A stretch of 64,000 nt of DNA, taken from assembly GCF_003148475.1 (NCBI RefSeq), contig NZ_QGGG01000002.1, positions 326,171 through 390,170 on the forward strand, in the 5' to 3' direction. Under the pieces are notes generated by a model. The model saw only the letters and a list, made by a program, of their open reading frames with translations. It was not told the origin of the DNA and made no database searches. Numbering within the stretch: position 1 is the first letter of the stretch; every line of letters begins with the position of its first letter. This stretch comes from Pseudaminobacter salicylatoxidans (GTDB lineage Bacteria; Pseudomonadota; Alphaproteobacteria; Rhizobiales; Rhizobiaceae). Below are positions 16,753 through 27,728 of the stretch, one piece after another. A program made the translations under genes and the position numbers.

Positions 16753-16783
16753 AAAAGGCCCGCTCCCTGGCGGGCCTTTTTCT
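16753..16783. terminator. Bidirectional intrinsic terminator, purB / VOC gene
   Basis: Eleven-base-pair stem (16753-16763 with 16770-16780) whose outer pairs are A-T, giving a U-run on both strands. It lies between the convergent purB and the glyoxalase-family gene. Confidence 0.85.
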
Positions 16784-16795
16784 TTGCGGGTGCTG

Positions 16796-17689
16796 TCAAG
16801 CCACGTCCGGCACGGTCCGGATCACCGTACCCCACGGGTCTTCACGGATTTCGCTCGCCTTCGCGCTCGCCGAGCGCATCTCCACCCAGTTCAGCCCTGT
16901 ACGGCCCGCGTCGCGCTTTCCGGCATTCGAGCTTTGCCATGAATTGGCGCCTATATGGTGGTGATAACCGCCCGAAGACAGGAACACCGCCTGCGCCCCA
17001 TATTCAGCCACCGTATCGAAGCCGAACTCCCGGCCCCACCACGCCTCGGCTTCCTTCGGGTCGCCGACACGCAGATGCACATGGCCGATGATGCTGTTTT
17101 CCGGCGCGCCGTTCCATTCGGTATCACCGGCCGATGCGACGATATCGGGAATATTCAACCCGATCGTCGCCATTTCCACATGCGGGCCGTTCCATTTCCA
17201 GTCTTCATGCGGTCGGTCTGTATAGATTTCGATGCCATTGCCTTCCGGATCGGTCAGATAAAGCGCCTCACTCACCAGATGGTCGGATGCGCCATCGACG
17301 GGAATGCGTCGGTCGATGGCATGCTTTATCCAGCGGCCCAGATCGGCGCGCTCGGGCAGCAGGAACGCGGTGTGGAACAGCCCGGCGCTGCGCGGATCAT
17401 CCGGCTTTGCCGCCGCATCCGCCTCGATGTCGAGCAACGGCCGGTTTGCCGCACCCAGCGTGATGACCGTTCCGTCCCGCGACAATTCGTCGAGCCCCAC
17501 CACCGTGCGATAATAGGCAGCGAGCGTATCGGCATCCCTTGCCTTCAGGCCGACGCGGGAAACGCTGATCGGCGTGGTGGCCGCAAATGGCAGTGTGTTC
17601 ATGTCTGGCTCCGTATGGCCCGGTCGCGCCGCCGCCCCGAAAGCGAGCAAGGCGGCGCTACCCACCAGTTTGCGTCGTGTCAGATCCAA
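16796..17689 (-). CDS. VOC-family (glyoxalase/ring-cleavage dioxygenase-like) protein with possible Tat signal
   Basis: 297 residues if the TTG at 17689 is used. The first 30 residues carry a twin-arginine motif (TRRKLVG) and a hydrophobic stretch. Two VOC repeats follow (about 40-150 and 170-285), as in CatE-type catechol 2,3-dioxygenases: VGLKARDADTLAAYY, FHTAFLLP, YLTDPEGNGIEIY, and then GHVHLRVGD and GGYHHHIG. Substrate unknown. Both the TTG (GGAG 7 bases upstream) and an in-frame ATG at 17602 (also GGAG, 7 bases) have good ribosome sites, so exported and cytoplasmic forms may both be made. Confidence 0.78.
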   Translation of the reverse strand: MDLTRRKLVGSAALLAFGAAARPGHTEPDMNTLPFAATTPISVSRVGLKARDADTLAAYYRTVVGLDELSRDGTVITLGAANRPLLDIEADAAAKPDDPRSAGLFHTAFLLPERADLGRWIKHAIDRRIPVDGASDHLVSEALYLTDPEGNGIEIYTDRPHEDWKWNGPHVEMATIGLNIPDIVASAGDTEWNGAPENSIIGHVHLRVGDPKEAEAWWGREFGFDTVAEYGAQAVFLSSGGYHHHIGANSWQSSNAGKRDAGRTGLNWVEMRSASAKASEIREDPWGTVIRTVPDVA

Positions 17690-17878
17690 TTTTTCGCTCC
17701 GGCCAACACGGCTGTTTCGTTCGCCTTTAGATCAGCACAATCGGTCGTTCACACAAGATAGCAGTTGGCGAACACGGCGTTCAGCAAACCGAGACAGCTC
17801 GCCCTACATCGTCAGGTCACGCCGGTTTGTCTATTTGCAAGGTTGCACCGCGGCCGGCTCGCCGCTACATGCGCGCCC

Positions 17879-18433
17879 ATGAAGGTCAAAGACGCAGATA
17901 TCCTCATCGTTCCCGGCTACACCAATTCCGGCCCGGACCATTGGCAGAGCCGCTGGGAAGCAAAACTGTCAACGGCGCGACGGGTGCAGCAGGCGGAATG
18001 GTCGAAGCCCGTGCGCGAAGACTGGGTGGAAACCGTCGCGCAGGCGGTGAACGAGGCCGAAAGGCCTGTCGTCATCGTGGCGCATTCGCTCGGCGTGCCG
18101 GCGGTCGTCCACGCCGTACCGCTGTTCAGGAAGCCGGTTGCGGGAGCTTTTCTCGTCGCACCACCCGATGTCGCCAATCCGGCGATCCGGCCGAAACATC
18201 TCATGACCTTCGGCCCCTATCCGCGCGACCCGCTGCCTTTCCCTTCAATGGTCGTATCGAGCAGCAACGATCCGTTCTGCTCGGAAGAAATCGTGGCCGA
18301 TATAGCAGCGGCGTGGGGCGCACACCTGATCCATGCCGGCGATGCCGGCCACATCAATGCCGAATCCGGATTCGGACCGTGGCCCGAAGGCTCCATGGCC
18401 TTCGCCAACTTCCTGACACGCCTGCCCGGCTGA
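17879..18433 (+). CDS. RBBP9/YdeN-type alpha/beta-hydrolase
   Basis: 184 residues of the RBBP9 serine-hydrolase family. Visible are VPGYTNSGPDHWQSRWE near the N-terminus, nucleophile Ser in VAHSLGVPA, acid in SSSNDPFCS, and catalytic His in GDAGHINAESGFGPW, all characteristic of the family. The substrate is unknown. It is cytoplasmic. The ATG at 17879 begins the conserved domain; the upstream in-frame extension shows no homology and no ribosome site. It is convergent with the aldolase gene, only 4 bases away. Confidence 0.85.
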   Translation: MKVKDADILIVPGYTNSGPDHWQSRWEAKLSTARRVQQAEWSKPVREDWVETVAQAVNEAERPVVIVAHSLGVPAVVHAVPLFRKPVAGAFLVAPPDVANPAIRPKHLMTFGPYPRDPLPFPSMVVSSSNDPFCSEEIVADIAAAWGAHLIHAGDAGHINAESGFGPWPEGSMAFANFLTRLPG

Positions 18434-18437
18434 CCGG

Positions 18438-19247
18438 TCAGTAACCCGCAGCGCCCGTGGTCTTTCGCGCTGCGGGAGTGCCCAGGCTTTCATGCGCGGC
18501 TTTAAGCAGGCTGTCGGCGCCCAGCGCGATATAGCGATGCTCAGTGCCCAGCGCCAGGAAGCGGTAGCCCATCTCCACGAACCGGCCGCACATGGCCGCG
18601 TCGACAACATACATGCCGGCGTGCTTGCCGGCCTCCTTCGCACGCGCGGCAATGCGCGCCAGCGTTTCCATCATGTCCTCAAGCGTGGAATCCACCGTCC
18701 CGCCCTCGGTCCAGGCGATGGAGAAATCGGCCGGGCCGACAAAGATGCCGTCGATGCCAGGCGTTTCCAGAATGCCGTCCAGCGCATTCAGCGCCGCCCG
18801 CGTCTCGATCATCGCGAAGGACACGGTCCTGGCGTTGCTTTCATGCAGCCATGCGACCGAATCCGTATTGCCATGCCGGGGGGCAGCGAAGGTCGGTCCC
18901 CAGGAACGCTCGCCCACCGGAGGATATTTCATCGCGGCCGCAAAGCCTCGCGCGTCCTCCTCGGAGTTGATCATGGGAGCGATCACGGCTTCCGCGCCGA
19001 AGTCGAGCGCGCGGCTGGCCATGTCGAAACGGCCGACGGGAATGCGCACGACCGGGTGCCGGCCCGCCCGCAACACCGGAAGAACGCTGCGCAGCACGCT
19101 GTCCTCATGATGGCCGCCATGCTGCATGTCCAGCACGACGGCGTCGAACCCCTGCGCCGCCACGATTTCGACGGTCAGCGCGTCAGGAACACTGGACCAC
19201 GCGGTGATCAGCGTTTCACCATTGTTGAGGCGGGAAGCGAAAGTCAT
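18438..19247 (-). CDS. HpcH/HpaI-family aldolase
   Basis: 269 residues of the class II HpcH/HpaI aldolase fold. Conserved elements are LDMQHGGHHED (catalytic His region), VVRIPVGRF, MIETRAALNALDGIL (metal-binding Glu) and GIFVGPADFSIA (metal-binding Asp). These enzymes cleave 2-keto-4-hydroxy acids to pyruvate plus an aldehyde; the exact substrate is not determined. The ATG at 19247 has AGGAG 7 bases upstream. No aromatic-catabolism genes are next to it. Confidence 0.87.
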   Translation of the reverse strand: MTFASRLNNGETLITAWSSVPDALTVEIVAAQGFDAVVLDMQHGGHHEDSVLRSVLPVLRAGRHPVVRIPVGRFDMASRALDFGAEAVIAPMINSEEDARGFAAAMKYPPVGERSWGPTFAAPRHGNTDSVAWLHESNARTVSFAMIETRAALNALDGILETPGIDGIFVGPADFSIAWTEGGTVDSTLEDMMETLARIAARAKEAGKHAGMYVVDAAMCGRFVEMGYRFLALGTEHRYIALGADSLLKAAHESLGTPAARKTTGAAGY

Positions 19248-19301
19248 GACGGGCTCCTGCGGATTGTGCCACAATCTGGCCCGGAACCGGTTTCAAGGCA
19301 A

Positions 19302-19329
19302 AGAAAAACCGCCCGGCAAGCAGGCGGTT
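19302..19329 (-). terminator. Intrinsic terminator after the zeta-subunit gene
   Basis: Seven-base-pair stem (19307-19313/19323-19329, 9-base loop). On the minus strand it is followed by TTTTTCTTT. It lies 25 bases past the DUF1476 stop. Confidence 0.7.
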
Positions 19330-19353
19330 CGTTGGTCCAGCCGAAGGCTGCGT

Positions 19354-19674
19354 TTACAGGGCCTTGACCTGCTCGATCGCCGTTGCCAGCAATTCATCCA
19401 TCTGGCGGCGGATCTGATGGTCCGACTGCTGGATGCCGGCCTCATCGAAATCCTTGCGGATCTTGCGGAAAACATCGTGATCGCCGGCTTCCTCGATATC
19501 GGCGATGACGACCTCCTTGGCATAGGCCTCGGCGTCCTCACCGCTCTTGCCGAGCTTCTCGGCCGCCCACAGGCCAAGCATCCTGTTGCGCCGCGCCACT
19601 GCCTTGAACCGCTGTTCCTCGTCGAGCGCAAACTTCTTCTCGAAGGTTTCCTCGCGGTCTTTCATGCTCGTCAT
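19354..19674 (-). CDS. ATP synthase F1 zeta inhibitor (DUF1476)
   Basis: 106 residues, helical, matching DUF1476: KDREETFEKKFALDEEQRFKAVARRN, LGLWAAEKLG, and VIADIEEAGDHDVFRKIRKDFD. In Paracoccus this protein is the zeta subunit, which blocks ATP hydrolysis by the F1-ATPase and is found across Alphaproteobacteria. Two ATGs (19674 and 19665) are possible; GGAGG lies 8 bases before the first. It is divergent from purC, as in many relatives. Confidence 0.9.
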   Translation of the reverse strand: MTSMKDREETFEKKFALDEEQRFKAVARRNRMLGLWAAEKLGKSGEDAEAYAKEVVIADIEEAGDHDVFRKIRKDFDEAGIQQSDHQIRRQMDELLATAIEQVKAL

Positions 19675-19944
19675 ACGCAGTTCCTCCGGTACGATGCCGA
19701 TTCGTGATAGTGTATATGGGTTTGTAGAACAGAAAACGAAAGCTGTTTGCGGGTCAATATGGGCAGGACTTTGCTGCGGTGCGGCAATTCGCTTGGGAAA
19801 GCGGCGGATCACGCATATTTGTCGATTGAGGAAACGCCGCTTTTGGGATAGAGACCCCGTTGAAACCCACTGGCTCCGCGCTTTCCACCGCGAGAAGCAG
19901 GGAGCGGTTAGGTGCCGTTGCCCTTGAATTCAGAGAACAATGAG

Positions 19945-20712
19945 ATGAAAAACCGCCGCCGCATCTACGAAGGCAAGGCCAAGATCCTTTATGAAGGACC
20001 TGAGCCGGGTACGCTGATCCAGTTCTTCAAGGACGACGCCACCGCCTTCAACAAGAAGAAGCACGACATCGTCGACGGCAAGGGCGTGCTCAACAACCGC
20101 ATTTCCGAGCACATCTTCACCCATCTGAACCGGATGGGCATCCCGACCCACTTCATCCGCCGCCTCAACATGCGCGAGCAGCTGATCAAGGAAGTCGAGA
20201 TCATTCCGCTTGAGGTCGTGGTGCGCAACATTGCCGCCGGTTCGCTGGCCAAGCGCCTCGGCATCGAGGAAGGCACCGTGCTGCCGCGCTCGATCATCGA
20301 ATTCTATTACAAGGCCGACGCGCTCGACGACCCGATGGTGTCGGAAGAGCACATCACCGCCTTTGGCTGGGCGAGCCCGCAGGAGATCGACGACATCATG
20401 GCGCTTGCCATCCGCGTCAACGACTTCCTCTCCGGCCTGTTCCTCGGCGTCGGCATCCAGCTCGTCGATTTCAAGATCGAATGCGGCCGCCTGTTCGAGG
20501 GTGACATGATGCGCATCGTCGTCGCCGACGAGATTTCGCCCGACAGCTGCCGTCTGTGGGACGTCAACACCCAGGACAAGCTCGACAAGGACCGCTTCCG
20601 CCGCGACATGGGCGGACTGGTCGAGGCCTACCAGGAAGTTGCCCGCCGGCTCGGCATCATGAATGAGAACGAGCCGCCGCGGCCGACCGGCCCGGTCCTC
20701 GTCAAGCACTGA
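19945..20712 (+). CDS. purC: SAICAR synthetase
   Basis: 255 residues, the normal bacterial length. PurC joins aspartate to CAIR using ATP. The family pattern is clear: [14 protein letters not shown] at the N-terminus, [38 protein letters not shown], and VDFKIECGR followed by [12 protein letters not shown]. The ATG at 19945 matches the usual start; its ribosome site is weak. It is the first gene of a run continuing with purS, a coiled-coil gene and purQ. Confidence 0.97.
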   Translation: MKNRRRIYEGKAKILYEGPEPGTLIQFFKDDATAFNKKKHDIVDGKGVLNNRISEHIFTHLNRMGIPTHFIRRLNMREQLIKEVEIIPLEVVVRNIAAGSLAKRLGIEEGTVLPRSIIEFYYKADALDDPMVSEEHITAFGWASPQEIDDIMALAIRVNDFLSGLFLGVGIQLVDFKIECGRLFEGDMMRIVVADEISPDSCRLWDVNTQDKLDKDRFRRDMGGLVEAYQEVARRLGIMNENEPPRPTGPVLVKH

Positions 20713-20780
20713 ACCTAACCTCGGGCGCGACCAAGTCGCGCCCGAACAACTTCCAGTCGACTTTCCGGAGTGAAATACCC

Positions 20781-21023
20781 GTGATCAAGGCCCGCGTAAC
20801 CGTTACCCTCAAGAACGGCGTGCTCGACCCGCAAGGCAAGGCAATCGAGCATGCGCTCGACGGCCTCGGCTTCGAAGGCGTGGGACAGGTGCGCCAGGGC
20901 AAGGTTTTCGACATCGAGATCGAAGGCGCCGACAAGGCCAAGGCCGAAGCCGACCTCAAGGCCATGTGCGACAAGCTTCTGGCGAACACGGTCATCGAGA
21001 ACTATAGTGTGTCCATAACCTGA
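20781..21023 (+). CDS. purS: FGAM synthase subunit PurS
   Basis: 80 residues. PurS bridges PurL and PurQ in the three-subunit FGAM synthetase and helps channel ammonia. The sequence KARVTVTLKNGVLDPQGKAIEHALDGLGF and the C-terminal CDKLLANTVIENYSV are standard. The GTG at 20781 gives the normal N-terminus. It lies 68 bases after purC and 19 before a small coiled-coil gene. Confidence 0.96.
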   Translation: MIKARVTVTLKNGVLDPQGKAIEHALDGLGFEGVGQVRQGKVFDIEIEGADKAKAEADLKAMCDKLLANTVIENYSVSIT

Positions 21024-21042
21024 GGTTGAACCGGAGGCGGTT

Positions 21043-21297
21043 GTGGCTGAAATTTCAAGCGACCTGCTCTACGAGGCGCTGAAGAAAATTCAATCCCGCC
21101 TCGACGGACTTGAGCACGGTGTCCGCGAAGTCAAGCACGAGCTGATAGCCATTCGCGGCCACATGCTTTCAATGCAGAGCGACGTTCACAACATTTACAC
21201 GAAGCTCGACAGGCATGACGAAAGCCTCGACCGCATAGAGCGCCACCTCGAACTGCGCGAACTTGCCGAAACGCAAAGGCCCTACGAACCAAAATGA
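21043..21297 (+). CDS. Small coiled-coil protein in the purS-purQ gap
   Basis: 84 residues; not a recognised domain family. The sequence is a near-continuous amphipathic helix with heptad-like hydrophobic spacing ([27 protein letters not shown], then [34 protein letters not shown]), so a dimeric coiled coil is likely. The start is GTG at 21043, with GGAGG 6 bases upstream. Its stop overlaps the purQ start as ATGA, so purQ translation probably depends on it. Its position suggests a role with FGAM synthase, but that is inference. Confidence 0.8.
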   Translation: MAEISSDLLYEALKKIQSRLDGLEHGVREVKHELIAIRGHMLSMQSDVHNIYTKLDRHDESLDRIERHLELRELAETQRPYEPK

Positions 21298-21980
21298 AAT
21301 CTGCTGTCGTCGTCCTCCCCGGCCTCAACCGCGATCGCGACATGATCGCGGCGCTGACCAAGATTTCGGGCAAAGCGCCCGTCACCATCTGGCAGACCGA
21401 CACCGAGATCCCCGATGTCGACCTGATCGTCATCCCCGGCGGCTTTTCCTATGGCGATTATCTGCGCTGCGGCGCCATTGCCGCCCGCATGCCTGTGATG
21501 CGCGCGGTGGCTGAAAAGGCCGCAAAGGGCGTTTCGGTCATCGGCGTCTGCAACGGTTTCCAGATCCTGGTCGAAGCCGGCCTGCTGCCCGGCGCGCTGA
21601 TGCGCAACAGTTCACTGAAATTCGTCTGCCGCGAAGTAAAGCTGCAGGTTGCCAACGCCAACACGGCGTTCACACACCGCTATCAGCCGGGGCAGATCAT
21701 CCGCTGCCCGGTCGCGCACCATGACGGCAACTATTTCGCCGACGCCGGGACGCTGGCGCGCATCGAGGGCGAGGGCCAGGTCGTGTTCCGCTATGCCGAA
21801 GGCACCAATCCCAACGGGTCGATCAACGACATCGCCGGCATCGTCAACGCCAGGGGCAATGTGCTGGGCCTGATGCCGCATCCCGAAAACCTGATCGAGC
21901 CGGCGCATGGCGGCACCGATGGGCGCGGGCTGTTCGAAAGCGTGCTCGGCAGCGCCCAACGGGAACTGGTCGACGCCTGA
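21294..21980 (+). CDS. purQ: FGAM synthase glutaminase subunit PurQ
   Basis: 228 residues, a class I glutamine amidotransferase. The nucleophile Cys is in [11 protein letters not shown], the His/Glu pair is in [12 protein letters not shown], and [19 protein letters not shown] is the family signature. It supplies ammonia to PurL for FGAR to FGAM conversion. The ATG overlaps the stop of the coiled-coil gene by 4 bases. Confidence 0.97.
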   Translation: MKSAVVVLPGLNRDRDMIAALTKISGKAPVTIWQTDTEIPDVDLIVIPGGFSYGDYLRCGAIAARMPVMRAVAEKAAKGVSVIGVCNGFQILVEAGLLPGALMRNSSLKFVCREVKLQVANANTAFTHRYQPGQIIRCPVAHHDGNYFADAGTLARIEGEGQVVFRYAEGTNPNGSINDIAGIVNARGNVLGLMPHPENLIEPAHGGTDGRGLFESVLGSAQRELVDA

Positions 21981-22041
21981 CCTGATCCAGCCACCAACTC
22001 GACAGACCGCAATCCTTGATCCGAAAGGCGAAACGCGCGGC

Positions 22042-22452
22042 ATGAAGAAGCTTTGCAAGGTTACAGCGGCAATCTCCTGCCTTCTTGCGCTGGCTGCCTG
22101 CCAGGCGGGGTCGAAATCGTCGGAAGGGGGCGGCGGCTCGGGCAAGAGCGCGGCGTTGCGGGCCATGGAACCGGTGGCGATCGCCGCGCACAAATGCTGG
22201 TTCGCCAGCAAGGATCCGGCCTTCAAATCCTATCGCATGGCAAACGAGCTGAACGCTTTCGGCGGCACCCCCCGTTTCCTGCTGGTGCCGGTCCGCGATT
22301 ATGGCGGCCTGCCGCTGCTGGTCGTGCAGGCGCGCGGCTCCAGCCGCATCGAGCATTTCGGTCCGCTGACGTCGCAGCCTCTGGGCGCGCGCATCGAGGC
22401 CGATCTGGCGCGCTGGGCAAGCGGCAACGGCTCCTGTTTTGCGACCGCCTGA
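22042..22452 (+). CDS. Predicted lipoprotein of unknown function
   Basis: 136 residues. A lipoprotein signal with lipobox LAAC (Cys20) precedes a Gly/Ser linker, then a domain with two cysteines (HKCWF and GSCF). The end of the domain reads GPLTSQPLGARIEADLARWASGNGSC. No family is recognised. It should be anchored in the inner or outer membrane facing the periplasm. It lies 61 bases after purQ and 88 bases before purL, so it is probably on the same message although it has no obvious link with purine synthesis. Confidence 0.75.
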   Translation: MKKLCKVTAAISCLLALAACQAGSKSSEGGGGSGKSAALRAMEPVAIAAHKCWFASKDPAFKSYRMANELNAFGGTPRFLLVPVRDYGGLPLLVVQARGSSRIEHFGPLTSQPLGARIEADLARWASGNGSCFATA

Positions 22453-22540
22453 CGATACACGGGACGCAGGTTGCCCCGAACCAAACCCTGCAACCCAATC
22501 TGAATCCCGCTTTTGAACTGACCGGAAAAGGCCCGATCCC

Positions 22541-24757
<2,217 letters not shown>

Positions 24758-24769
24758 CAGGAAAATCTC

Positions 24770-25003
24770 ATGGCAATGGACGCACACGACATCGAAAGGC
24801 TGATCAAGGAAGGCATCCCCGATGCCAAGGTGACCATTCGTGACCTTGCCGGAGATGGCGACCACTATGCCGCCGAGGTCGTCGCCGAAAGCTTTCGCGG
24901 CAAGAGCCGCGTCCAGCAGCATCAGATGGTCTATGACGCGTTGAAGGGCAATATGGGCGGCGTTCTGCACGCCCTTGCCCTCCAGACCAGCGCGCCGGAC
25001 TGA
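24770..25003 (+). CDS. BolA-family protein
   Basis: 77 residues of the BolA fold: IERLIKEGIPDAKVTIRDLAGDGDHYAAEVVAESF, followed by the conserved RVQQHQMVYDALKGNMGGVLHALAL with the invariant His pair. BolA proteins bind a [2Fe-2S] cluster jointly with CGFS monothiol glutaredoxins. The partner gene grxD lies about 1 kb downstream on the same strand, separated only by a reversed gene. It starts 12 bases after purL. Confidence 0.92.
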   Translation: MAMDAHDIERLIKEGIPDAKVTIRDLAGDGDHYAAEVVAESFRGKSRVQQHQMVYDALKGNMGGVLHALALQTSAPD

Positions 25004-25044
25004 AACCTTTCGCGGCCGGACGGCATCGATCCGGCCGCGATCCA

Positions 25045-25857
25045 CTATTCCTTTTCAAACACCGCAAGGATCGGCCCGACCGGATGGGCTCCGCCCACGA
25101 TCATCTCCCTGCCGTTCGACATTGCGGAAATGGCCCCGTCGAAATAGAGCGCGTTCGGACAGGCCAGCGCATCGCGAAACAGGCGGCCGAAGCTTCCGAA
25201 ACTTACAGGCTTGCGCGAAATCGCCAGCATCAGCGTATGCGGATCACGAATGCCGATGCCGTTGCGGATGTAGCGGGAAGATCCGTTTTCCTCAAAACGC
25301 TTGTGCAGTTCCCCATCGATCACCAGCATGGGGCCTGATTGCGTCGCAAACGCCACCGTGGGTGAGGCCACCGCATAGACCGACGATTCGATAATCGCGA
25401 CCGTTCCTGCCTTCGCGATGCTGAACACCCCGTTTGGCTTCATGAAGAAATTGCCCTTTCCATCCGCCAGAGTGATCGGGCTCACCTGAACGCCCTGCTC
25501 CACCAGCAGGCCAACGGGGGACAAATCTTCGTGATACATGCCCGCGTTCATCGACAGGAGCGGCCGACGGCCCTGCCCCACCATTGCGGCGTCGAAGGCT
25601 TTGAGCGAGCCGAAAGCCTTGCTGCCCCCATCGGCGTGAAACAATTCCAGCGCATATTCGCGTGTATCGATCTCGCAGATGACATAGCCCACACCTTCGA
25701 AATCCTGATCCCGGCAGAACTGCGGAAGGGTCGCGGCGGCGCGCTGCGGCTTCGGCTCGGGCCGTGGTTTCAGCCACCAGATGGCCGCGAAAGCCGCAGC
25801 ACCCAGCGCGAGGATGAAGACCCCCAAAGCCACTCCCCGTTTCACGATCAAATGCAC
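25045..25857 (-). CDS. Membrane-anchored phosphodiester glycosidase-like protein (DUF2233)
   Basis: 270 residues. One N-terminal membrane anchor (about 6-29) is followed by a periplasmic DUF2233/NAGPA-type domain: LLSMNAGMYHEDLSPVGLLVEQG, KPNGVFSI, ATQSGPMLVIDGELHKRF, RNGIGI and ALYFDGAISAM. Family members include the phosphodiester glycosidase NAGPA, which suggests cleavage of a sugar-phosphodiester. The start is GTG at 25857 with AGGGA 6 bases upstream. It is reversed between bolA and grxD. Confidence 0.83.
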   Translation of the reverse strand: MHLIVKRGVALGVFILALGAAAFAAIWWLKPRPEPKPQRAAATLPQFCRDQDFEGVGYVICEIDTREYALELFHADGGSKAFGSLKAFDAAMVGQGRRPLLSMNAGMYHEDLSPVGLLVEQGVQVSPITLADGKGNFFMKPNGVFSIAKAGTVAIIESSVYAVASPTVAFATQSGPMLVIDGELHKRFEENGSSRYIRNGIGIRDPHTLMLAISRKPVSFGSFGRLFRDALACPNALYFDGAISAMSNGREMIVGGAHPVGPILAVFEKE

Positions 25858-26019
25858 GGCAATCCCTTTTCAGCCTTGTTCATCGCACGCGAAGGGACCC
25901 TTTTATCAGGTCTCCTGCCACGCTTCGTCAGGGGCGACCTTGTGTCCCCCGGCTATTGGGGTTATTTGATGGATCAACTATTACAGCCCTGCGCATGCGG
26001 GGGATGAAAGGCAAATCTG

Positions 26020-26352
26020 ATGAGCGGTATCAAGGATTTCATCGACAACGAGGTCAAGAACAACGACGTCGTTCTGTTCATGAAGGGCACGCCCGGCTTT
26101 CCGCAATGCGGTTTCTCCGGCCAGGTCGTCCAGATTCTGGATTATGTGGGTGTCGATTACAAAGGCATCGACGTGCTGACCTCGATGGAACTGCGTCAGG
26201 GCATCAAGGATTACTCCAACTGGCCGACCATTCCGCAGCTCTATGTCAAGGGCGAGTTCGTCGGCGGCTGCGATATCATACGTGAAATGTTCCAGGCCGG
26301 CGAATTGCAGGCCCTTTTCGAAGGCAAGGGCGTGGCCACTCGGGCCGCCTGA
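26020..26352 (+). CDS. grxD: Monothiol glutaredoxin (CGFS type)
   Basis: 110 residues. The CGFS active-site motif lies in [14 protein letters not shown], and the glutathione-binding [19 protein letters not shown] is intact. GrxD carries a [2Fe-2S] cluster, passing clusters between assembly systems, and pairs with BolA. The iron-sulfur assembly operon is also in this window (40-47 kb). A strong intrinsic terminator follows 45 bases downstream. Confidence 0.96.
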   Translation: MSGIKDFIDNEVKNNDVVLFMKGTPGFPQCGFSGQVVQILDYVGVDYKGIDVLTSMELRQGIKDYSNWPTIPQLYVKGEFVGGCDIIREMFQAGELQALFEGKGVATRAA

Positions 26353-26397
26353 CCGACCGCTGCTTATAGTCCGTTCCGGCATCGCTCGGGACTTTTG

Positions 26398-26427
26398 AAA
26401 GGCGCCGGCCGTTCCGGCGCCTTTATT
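26398..26427 (+). terminator. Intrinsic terminator after grxD
   Basis: Eleven-base-pair stem AAAGGCGCCGG/CCGGCGCCTTT (26398-26408 with 26414-26424) with a 5-base loop, then TTTATTG. Confidence 0.85.
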
Positions 26428-26449
26428 GCCGTTTCGAGGGAAAAAAAGC

Positions 26450-27694
26450 ATGGACGCATCGACCACAGTGCACGAACCGCGCCTGCAGGGCATGGGAAAG
26501 GTCGAATTCATCGCCATGATGGCGACGCTGATGGCATTGAATGCGCTTGCCATCGACATGATGCTGCCCGGCCTGCAGGAAATCGGCGCCAGCCTCGGTG
26601 TCGAAAATGAGAACCATCGGCAGTATGTGATTTCCGCCTATCTGCTGGGCTTTGCCTTTGCCCAGCTCGCCTACGGCCCGCTCGCGGACCGTTTCGGCCG
26701 CCGTCCGCCATTGCTTCTGGGCATGGCAATCTATGTGCTGGCGGCGGGTGCGGCGATGTTCGTGCCCACATTCGGCACGTTGCTGGCACTGCGCTTCGTA
26801 CACGGCATCGGCTCGGCCGCCACGCGCGTCATCACGGTGTCGATCATCCGCGACGTGTTCGGCGGCCGCAAAATGGCGGAGGTGATGTCGCTGGTGATGA
26901 TGGTGTTCATGATCGTCCCGGTGGTTGCCCCCGGCGTCGGACAGGTCGTCATGATCTTCGGCGAATGGCATCTGATCTTCGGCTTCATGGCCGCAATCGC
27001 CATACTCGCGTCGCTCTGGATCTGGTTTCGCCTGCCCGAAACGCTCGATTCCGCGGATGTGCGCCCGTTCACGCCCGCGGTCATCATCCGCGGATTCGGC
27101 ATCGTGCTGAGCAATCGCGTGGCCTTCTGCTATACGCTCGCCGCCTCTATCGTGTTCGGATCGCTGTTCGGCTTCATCAACTCCGCCCAGCAGATCTATG
27201 TCGGCATCTATGGCCTCGGCGCGATGTTCCCTGTCGTGTTCGCGGGCGTTGCCATGTTCATGGCGCTGTCGTCCTTCCTGAACTCGCGTCTCGTCGGCCG
27301 CTTCGGCATGCGCCGGCTGTCGCATGGCGCGCTCATCGGCTTCATCCTGGTGAGCTTCGTCTGGTTCGTGCTGTCGCTGATGCTCGGCTATCTGCCGCTG
27401 TCTCTCTATCTGCTGCTGTTCACGCTCGCCATGTTCCAGTTCGGCCTCATCGGCTCGAACTTCAACGCGCTCGCCATGGAGCCGCTCGGCCATGTGGCCG
27501 GCACCGCCTCCTCCGTGCTCGGCTTCATGGGAACGGCTGGCGGCGGCCTCATCGGCGCGCTGATCGGTCAGGCCTTCGACGGCACCACGACGCCGCTCGC
27601 CGCCGGCTATTTCATGGTGTCGGTGGTCGGGCTGGTCTTCGTGCTGATCGCGGAGAAGGGGCGGCTGTTCCAGCCGCATCACAAACCGGTATGA
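26450..27694 (+). CDS. Bcr/CflA-type MFS multidrug exporter
   Basis: 414 residues with 12 predicted membrane helices. The MFS signature GPLADRFGRRPPLLLG between helices 2 and 3, and the antiporter motif VVAPGVGQ in helix 5, place it in the drug:proton antiporter-1 Bcr/CflA group. It should export small hydrophobic drugs or metabolites from the inner membrane. The ATG at 26450 has GAGGG about 10 bases upstream. It follows a terminator and ends in a shared terminator with ttcA. Confidence 0.9.
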   Translation: MDASTTVHEPRLQGMGKVEFIAMMATLMALNALAIDMMLPGLQEIGASLGVENENHRQYVISAYLLGFAFAQLAYGPLADRFGRRPPLLLGMAIYVLAAGAAMFVPTFGTLLALRFVHGIGSAATRVITVSIIRDVFGGRKMAEVMSLVMMVFMIVPVVAPGVGQVVMIFGEWHLIFGFMAAIAILASLWIWFRLPETLDSADVRPFTPAVIIRGFGIVLSNRVAFCYTLAASIVFGSLFGFINSAQQIYVGIYGLGAMFPVVFAGVAMFMALSSFLNSRLVGRFGMRRLSHGALIGFILVSFVWFVLSLMLGYLPLSLYLLLFTLAMFQFGLIGSNFNALAMEPLGHVAGTASSVLGFMGTAGGGLIGALIGQAFDGTTTPLAAGYFMVSVVGLVFVLIAEKGRLFQPHHKPV

Positions 27695-27728
27695 GAAAAG
27701 CGGGCGGCCAATGGCCGCCCGTTCCTTA
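27695..27728. terminator. Bidirectional terminator, MFS gene / ttcA
   Basis: Stem CGGGCGG..CCGCCCG (27701-27707 with 27715-27721, extendable inward), with TTCCTT on the plus side and CTTTTCTC on the minus side. Confidence 0.75.
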
